The position numbers were made by a program, and so were the translations under genes. A stretch of DNA of 64,000 bases from Kribbella sp. NBC_00382 (GTDB taxonomy: Bacteria; Actinomycetota; Actinomycetes; Propionibacteriales; Kribbellaceae): assembly GCF_036067295.1 (NCBI RefSeq), contig NZ_CP107954.1, forward strand, positions 6,138,001-6,202,000, given 5' to 3'. The stretch's first letter is position 1, and the number at the start of each line of letters is the position of its first letter. Below are positions 58,962 to 64,000 of this stretch, piece after piece. The notes under the pieces were generated by a model that searched no databases, was not told the DNA's origin, and saw only the letters and a program-made list of their open reading frames with translations.

Positions 58962-59453
58962 GTGCGCGAAGTCGACGTGGTCGGAGTCCGGGTTGAGATG
59001 CCTTCGAGTCAGCCGATCGTGCTGCTCCGGGAGGTCGGCGGCGAGCGGTACCTGCCGATCTGGATCGGCGCGGCCGAGGCGAGCGCCATCGCGTTCGCCC
59101 AGCAGGGGATGGAGCCACCCCGGCCGCTGACCCACGACCTGTTCGCGGAGACGATCCGGATGCTCGGCCACACGCTGAGCCAGGTCCGGATCGTGAACCT
59201 GACCGACGGCGTCTTCGAGGCGATCCTGGTCTTCGACGACAAGACCGAGATCTCCGCCCGCCCGTCCGACTCGATCGCCCTCGCGCTGCGGACCGGTACG
59301 CCGGTGTTCTGCACCGAGGAGATCCTGGCCGAGGCCGGCATCCCGGTCCCGGACAGCGAGAACGAGGACGACGAGGTGGTCGAGGAGGAGGAGGTCGAGC
59401 GCTTCCGCGAGTTCCTCGATCACGTCACACCGGAAGACTTCGACAAGAGCTGA
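58962..59453 (+). CDS. Bifunctional nuclease-family protein (DUF151)
   Basis: A 163-residue protein: MREVDVVGVRVEMPSSQPIV, RYLPIWIGAAEASAIAFAQQ, ARPSDSIALALRTGTPVF and an acidic C-terminus with a Glu run (EDDEVVEEEEVERF). This is the DUF151/BFN family; plant relatives cut RNA and DNA, but the bacterial role is unclear. It corresponds to Rv1829. GTG at 58962. Confidence 0.92.
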   Translation: MREVDVVGVRVEMPSSQPIVLLREVGGERYLPIWIGAAEASAIAFAQQGMEPPRPLTHDLFAETIRMLGHTLSQVRIVNLTDGVFEAILVFDDKTEISARPSDSIALALRTGTPVFCTEEILAEAGIPVPDSENEDDEVVEEEEVERFREFLDHVTPEDFDKS

Positions 59454-59608
59454 CAGGTAACGATTCGTATTGGATCCGCGACACGCATCCGGCTCCGGGC
59501 CGTTGTCGTTGACCCGGCCTGAGCGGCGGCTTACCTTGAAGGAGTCGTGGGGGTGTTGTAACTCCACGGATGTGATCCGTTCCAGTCGGTACCCAGGGAG
59601 GCTCAGGC

Positions 59609-60226
59609 GTGACACGCACCGGCGACACTGATCTGACGGCGCAGTCGACGTCCGAAGCACACGCCGAGGCGGCCGTCACCGCCGGCGTTCAGGGTCTGCT
59701 CTTCGAGGACGACCTGAAGCCGATGCCCGACGACGTCGGCTTCCGCGGCCCGACGGCCTGCGCCGCGGCCGGTATCACCTACCGCCAGCTGGACTACTGG
59801 GCCCGTACCGGACTGGTCTCACCGTCCGTGCGCCCGGCGACCGGTTCCGGCACCCAGCGGCTCTACGGCTTCCGCGACGTCTTGTTGCTCAAAGTGATCA
59901 AGCGGCTGCTCGACGCGGGCATCTCGCTGCAGCAGATCCGCAGCGCCATCGCCCACCTGAGCAAGCGTGGCATCGATGACCTGACCCAGATCACCCTGAT
60001 GAGCGACGGCGCCTCGGTCTACATGTGCACCTCGCCCGACGAGGTCATCGACCTGCTGGCCGGCGGCCAGGGCGTCTTCGGTATCGCCCTCGGCGGCGTC
60101 TGGCGCGAGGTCGAGGGGTCGCTGTCGGAGCTGCCGACCGAGCGTCTCGACGCGCACGGCGAGACCGGCGACACGCACGCCAACGACGAGCTCGCTGCCC
60201 GCCGCCGTGCCCGCATGACGGGCTGA
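59609..60226 (+). CDS. MerR-family regulator (Rv1830/McdR-like)
   Basis: A 205-residue protein with a MerR helix-turn-helix (GPTACAAAGITYRQLDYWAR, VRPATGSGTQRLYGFRDVLL, VIKRLLDAGISLQQIRSAI) and a short C-terminal domain (LMSDGASVYMCTSPDEVIDLL). The place between the DUF151 gene and gcvP matches Rv1830, a cell-division regulator. Own promoter likely, because 155 bases separate it from the gene before. GTG at 59609 behind a GGGAGG site. Confidence 0.9.
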   Translation: MTRTGDTDLTAQSTSEAHAEAAVTAGVQGLLFEDDLKPMPDDVGFRGPTACAAAGITYRQLDYWARTGLVSPSVRPATGSGTQRLYGFRDVLLLKVIKRLLDAGISLQQIRSAIAHLSKRGIDDLTQITLMSDGASVYMCTSPDEVIDLLAGGQGVFGIALGGVWREVEGSLSELPTERLDAHGETGDTHANDELAARRRARMTG

Positions 60227-60249
60227 GGTACCCTCGTTCTCAGCCGTAC

Positions 60250-60356
60250 ACAACACTCGGGAGAGTCTCAGCCTGCTGTTTGGCTGGGCGCCGAAGGGGC
60301 AATTCCTCCCCGGAACCTCTCAGGCCCATGGACCGAGTGTCTTAGGCGACTCTGAA
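60250..60356 (+). ncRNA. Glycine riboswitch, single aptamer, before gcvP
   Basis: GGGAGAGTC (60259-60267), the conserved GCGCCGAAGGGGCAA (60288-60302) and CCTCTCAGGCCC (60317-60328) are the core of the glycine aptamer. P1 forms between ACACTCGG (60253-60260) and CCGAGTGT (60333-60340), 8 bp. Only one GCCGAAGG core is present, so this is a singlet and not the common tandem form. Downstream, GACTCT (60348-60353) can pair with AGAGTC (60262-60267), a possible ghost-aptamer or switching helix. Glycine should turn on gcvP. Confidence 0.93.
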
Positions 60357-60418
60357 GCGCGCGCCGTGTGACAGAGGGGGAGGCCACCGGCAATTGTCAG
60401 CAACGGAGCCTCCTCACG

Positions 60419-63268
60419 ATGACTGAAACCCCTGCACAGGTATCGGCCGTGTTCGCCGACCGCCACATCGGACCACGCCAGGACGAGATCGCGCGCATGG
60501 TCGAGACCCTCGGGTACGCCGATGTCGATGCGCTCGTCGATGCCGCGGTGCCTGCCTCGATCCGCTCGACCGAGCCGCTCCGGCTGCCCGAGCCGGCCTC
60601 CGAGGTCGACGCGCTGACCGAGCTGCGGCAGCTCGCCGCCCGCAACAACGTCGCCACCTCGATGATCGGCCAGGGGTACTACGGAACCTTCACCCCGTCG
60701 GTGATCGTCCGCCGCCTGGTCGAGAACCCGGCCTGGTACACCGCCTACACGCCGTACCAGCCGGAGATCTCCCAGGGCCGCCTCGAGGCGCTGCTGAACT
60801 TCCAGACCGTCGTCTCCGACCTGACCGGTCTGCCGACCGCGAACGCGTCGCTGCTCGATGAGGGCACCGCCGCCGCGGAGGCGATGACGCTGGCGCACCG
60901 CTCGAACCGGAAGAGCAAGAGCAACCGCTTCCTCGTCGACGCGGACTGCTTCGCGCAGACGATCGCCGTCGTCCAGACCCGGGCCGAGGCGCTCGACATC
61001 GAGGTTGTCGTCGCCGACACCACCGAGGGCCTGCCCGAGGGCGACTTCTTCGGCTTCCTGGTGCAATACCCGGGTGCCGGCGGCGTCGTCCGCGACCTCA
61101 AGCCGTTGGTCGCCGCGGCTCACGAGCGCGAGACCCTTGTCGCCGTCGCGTCCGACCTGCTCGCCCTGACGCTGCTCGAGGCGCCGGGCGAGGCGGGGGC
61201 CGACATCGTCATCGGGTCGTCCCAGCGCTTCGGCGTCCCGCTGTTCTACGGTGGCCCGCACGCTGGGTTCATGTCGGTGCGCGCCGGGCTGGAGCGCTCG
61301 CTTCCGGGTCGGCTGGTCGGCGTCTCGGTTGATGCGGATGGCGCGCCGGCGTACCGGTTGGCTCTGCAGACGCGTGAGCAGCACATCCGCCGTGAGAAGG
61401 CGACCTCGAACATCTGTACCGCGCAGGTGCTGCTCGCCGTCGTCGCCTCGATGTACGCCGTCTACCACGGTCCCGAGGGGCTGAAGGCGATCGCCGAGCG
61501 CGTCCACCGCAACGCGGACAGCCTGGCCGCATCGCTCAAGGCCGGTGGCGTCGAGGTTGTGCACGACCAGTTCTTCGACACCGTGCTCGCCAGGGTGCCC
61601 GGTCGGGCGGCTGACGTCGTCGACACGGCGCGGCAGAACGGCATCTGGGTGCGTGAGGTCGACGCGGACCACGTCGGGATCTCCTGCGACGAGAAGACCG
61701 ACGCGACGGCGCTCGTCGGGGTCTGCCGTTCCTTCGGCGTGACGTACGACGCGACGCTCGGTGGCAACAACCTCGCCGAGACGGTCACCCGGACCTCGGA
61801 GTACCTGACGCACCCGGTCTTCAACACGCACCGGTCCGAGACGGCGATGCTGCGCTACCTGCGCAAGCTGTCGGACTACGACTACGCTCTCGACCGCGGC
61901 ATGATCCCGCTCGGCTCCTGCACGATGAAGCTGAACGCGACCACCGAGATGGAAGCTGTCACCTGGCCCGAGTTCGCCGACATGCACCCGCTGGCGCCGA
62001 TCGAGGACGCCGCCGGTTACGTGAAGCTGATCAGTCAGCTCGAGCGCTGGCTGGCCGAGGTGACCGGCTACGCGAAGGTCTCGATCCAGCCGAACGCCGG
62101 CTCGCAGGGTGAGCTCGCCGGACTGCTCGCGATCCGCGGCTATCACCGGGCCCAGGGCAACGAAGACCGCAACGTCTGCCTGATCCCGGCCAGCGCGCAC
62201 GGCACGAACGCGGCCTCCGCGGTGATGGCGGGCATGAAGGTTGTTGTTGTCAAGGGCAACGATGACGGCACGATCGATCTGGCCGACCTGCGTGCCAAGG
62301 CCGACGAGCACGCCGACAAGCTGGCCGCGATCATGATCACCTACCCGTCCACGCACGGCGTGTACGAGGAGAGCGTGACCGAGGTCTGCCAGATCGTCCA
62401 CGACCACGGCGGCCAGGTGTACGTCGACGGCGCGAACCTCAACGCGCTGCTCGGGCTGGCCAGGCCGGGTGAGTTCGGCGGCGACGTCAGCCACCTGAAC
62501 CTGCACAAGACGTTCTGCATCCCGCACGGTGGTGGCGGCCCGGGTGTCGGTCCGGTCGCGGTCGCCGCGCACCTGGCCCCGTACCTGCCCAACCACCCGC
62601 TGCTCGACCAGGCCGGTCCCGAGTCGGGCGTCGGCCCGATCAGCGCGGCACCGTTCGGCTCGGCCGGCGTACTGGCGATCTCCTGGGCGTACATCCGGAT
62701 GATGGGCGCGGAGGGCCTGACGTCGGCGACGAAGGCTGCGGTGCTGACCGCCAACTACGTGGCCAAGCGGCTCGAGGACGCCTTCCCAGTGCTCTACACG
62801 GGTGAGAACGGGCTGGTCGCGCACGAGTGCATCCTGGATCTGCGGCCGATGACCAAGGAGACCGGCATCACCGTCGACGACGTCGCGAAGCGGCTGGTCG
62901 ACTACGGCTTCCACGCGCCGACGATGTCGTTCCCGGTGGCCGGCACGCTGATGGTCGAGCCGACCGAGTCCGAGGATCTTGGTGAGCTGGACCGGTTCTG
63001 CGACGCGATGATCGCGATCCGGCACGAGATCGACCGGGTCGCGGCGGGGGAGTGGCCGGCCGGCGACAACCCGCTGGTGAACGCGCCGCACACCGCGTCG
63101 TCGGTGATCAACGACAAGTGGGAGCACGCCTACACCCGCGAGGAGGCCGCCTTCCCGCAGTCGGTCGACCGGACCACGAAGTACTGGCCGCCGGTCCGCC
63201 GGATCGACGGCGCGTACGGCGACCGCAACCTGATCTGCTCCTGCCCGTCGCCGGAGGCCTTCGAGTAA
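60419..63268 (+). CDS. gcvP: Glycine dehydrogenase (decarboxylating), P protein
   Basis: About 949 residues, full length for the fused GcvPA-GcvPB form. FADRHIGPRQDEIARM at the start, MIGQGYYGTFTPSVIVR, the second-half YDYALDRGMIPLGSCTMKLN and the PLP Lys in HLNLHKTFCIPHGGGGPG are all intact. It decarboxylates glycine and loads the H protein. The ATG at 60419 fits the family start; a GTG at 60368 lies just after the riboswitch and has no ribosome site. Controlled by the glycine riboswitch. Confidence 0.96.
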   Translation: MTETPAQVSAVFADRHIGPRQDEIARMVETLGYADVDALVDAAVPASIRSTEPLRLPEPASEVDALTELRQLAARNNVATSMIGQGYYGTFTPSVIVRRLVENPAWYTAYTPYQPEISQGRLEALLNFQTVVSDLTGLPTANASLLDEGTAAAEAMTLAHRSNRKSKSNRFLVDADCFAQTIAVVQTRAEALDIEVVVADTTEGLPEGDFFGFLVQYPGAGGVVRDLKPLVAAAHERETLVAVASDLLALTLLEAPGEAGADIVIGSSQRFGVPLFYGGPHAGFMSVRAGLERSLPGRLVGVSVDADGAPAYRLALQTREQHIRREKATSNICTAQVLLAVVASMYAVYHGPEGLKAIAERVHRNADSLAASLKAGGVEVVHDQFFDTVLARVPGRAADVVDTARQNGIWVREVDADHVGISCDEKTDATALVGVCRSFGVTYDATLGGNNLAETVTRTSEYLTHPVFNTHRSETAMLRYLRKLSDYDYALDRGMIPLGSCTMKLNATTEMEAVTWPEFADMHPLAPIEDAAGYVKLISQLERWLAEVTGYAKVSIQPNAGSQGELAGLLAIRGYHRAQGNEDRNVCLIPASAHGTNAASAVMAGMKVVVVKGNDDGTIDLADLRAKADEHADKLAAIMITYPSTHGVYEESVTEVCQIVHDHGGQVYVDGANLNALLGLARPGEFGGDVSHLNLHKTFCIPHGGGGPGVGPVAVAAHLAPYLPNHPLLDQAGPESGVGPISAAPFGSAGVLAISWAYIRMMGAEGLTSATKAAVLTANYVAKRLEDAFPVLYTGENGLVAHECILDLRPMTKETGITVDDVAKRLVDYGFHAPTMSFPVAGTLMVEPTESEDLGELDRFCDAMIAIRHEIDRVAAGEWPAGDNPLVNAPHTASSVINDKWEHAYTREEAAFPQSVDRTTKYWPPVRRIDGAYGDRNLICSCPSPEAFE

Positions 63269-63287
63269 CCCAGGCATACTTGTGCGG

Positions 63288-64000
63288 GTGACTGACGTAC
63301 GTGCTGACACCGCAGCGGCCCTGTACGCCGAGATCGCGGCAGCCCAGAGTGAGACCAAGCTGCCGTCGATCACGGCCGGTGTGCTGAAGGACGGCGCACT
63401 GGCGTGGACCGGGTCGCGCGGGCAGATCGTGGACGGTGAAGGGCTCGCGCCCGGGCCGGACGCGCAATACCGGATCGGGTCGATCACCAAGACGCTTACC
63501 GCGATCCTGGTGATGCAGTGCCGCGACGACGGGCTGCTCGCGCTGAACGATGCCGTGGGCAAGCATCTGCCCGGGGTTGCGTTCGGCGACCTGACCATCC
63601 GGCAGTTGCTCGCGCACTCGGGCGGGATGAACGCCGAGCCCGAAGGCCCTTGGTGGGAACGCAATCCAGGCGTTTCGTTCGAAGCGCTGACGGCGGCGAT
63701 GGACGAGTCGCAGGCGGCCGGCAGCCCCGATCGGCGGCATCACTACTCGAACCTCGGCTACGCGTTGCTCGGTGAGGTCGTCGCGCGTCTTCGGGGTGCC
63801 GCATGGATGGAGCTGGTGGCGGCCCGGATCCTTGACCCGCTGGAGATGCGGCGGACGACGTACTTCCCGGTGACCCCGGCCGCCAAGGGGTTCTCGGTGC
63901 ATCCGTTCAGTGGGCGGCTCGACCTGGAGCCGGCGTACGACTCGGGTGCGATGGCGCCGGCCGGGCAGTTGTGGAGCACGATCGAGGACCTGGCGAAGTA
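63288..64000 (+). CDS. Beta-lactamase-fold serine hydrolase, 3' end outside window
   Basis: About 237 codons from the GTG at 63288, open to the window edge. The class C beta-lactamase/D-aminopeptidase motifs are present: SxxK as GSITKTLTAILVM (about residue 65), LLAHSGGM, and the YxN motif as HHYSNLGYALLGEVV. The KTG-like motif would lie beyond the edge. Such proteins are often esterases or D-amino acid peptidases. It follows gcvP by 19 bases. Confidence 0.88.
   Translation, partial: MTDVRADTAAALYAEIAAAQSETKLPSITAGVLKDGALAWTGSRGQIVDGEGLAPGPDAQYRIGSITKTLTAILVMQCRDDGLLALNDAVGKHLPGVAFGDLTIRQLLAHSGGMNAEPEGPWWERNPGVSFEALTAAMDESQAAGSPDRRHHYSNLGYALLGEVVARLRGAAWMELVAARILDPLEMRRTTYFPVTPAAKGFSVHPFSGRLDLEPAYDSGAMAPAGQLWSTIEDLAK

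Noticed and set aside
60320..63664. Minus-strand open frame of 1,114 codons
   Set aside because: It is the antisense of gcvP and its neighbour. Composition is Arg/Asp/Val-biased with no domain.

Overview
The window is from a high-GC actinobacterium. GTG and TTG starts are common, genes overlap by 1-4 bases in ATGA/GTGA/TGATG junctions, and the right end matches the conserved actinobacterial block of CDP-alcohol transferase, DUF881, sbp, DUF881, gcvH, garA, ftsR, bifunctional nuclease, MerR and gcvP. Frequent GTACTG/GTACCG codon pairs and the gene mix suggest the Propionibacteriales, perhaps Kribbella; this is a guess from style and not a database result. I saw no tRNA, rRNA, CRISPR array, phage gene or insertion sequence.

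Layout. 1-4140: a drug-defence module with a cut-off MFS exporter, a divergent TetR regulator with three palindromic operators, and a short UvrA paralogue. 4230-15803: a cobalamin (B12) block with two cobalamin riboswitches, cobN, surE, a fused ChlI/ChlD-type chelatase, cobO, cobB, a CobE-BluB fusion with an extra C-terminal domain, and a LURP-one-like gene closed by a strong hairpin. 15931-24953: a LolA-like secreted protein with an ABC exporter, a DUF4260 protein, a hydrolase/TetR divergent pair with two operators, an RlmA-type methyltransferase, an azoreductase/MarR pair and a NarL-type two-component system.

25308-36505: an accessory catabolic cluster of 13 tightly packed genes. It has an NMT1-type ABC importer, an Ldh2-type oxidoreductase, a Rid protein, an FAH-family enzyme, an SDR, an MhpA-like flavin hydroxylase, a small cupin, an ACMSD-like amidohydrolase, a zinc-free MDR oxidoreductase and two near-duplicate GntR/FCD regulators. 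Two related 19-bp operator candidates precede its two transcription units. It reads as an unassigned pathway for an amino-substituted or carboxylated aromatic acid and is the best candidate for an undescribed system.

36512-46609: the SOS mutasome, imuA-imuB and dnaE2, each with a perfect actinobacterial LexA box, split by a TetR/AKR/LLM/SMP-30 insert. 46631-54382: mixed genes including an APH(6)-like kinase, a decayed VOC gene, a membrane protein/beta-propeller pair, an ECF sigma factor with its membrane partner, and a DGPF-type ECF sigma pair. 54545-63268: the conserved division/glycine-cleavage block with a single-aptamer glycine riboswitch before gcvP. 63288-64000: the start of a beta-lactamase-fold hydrolase that runs off the window.
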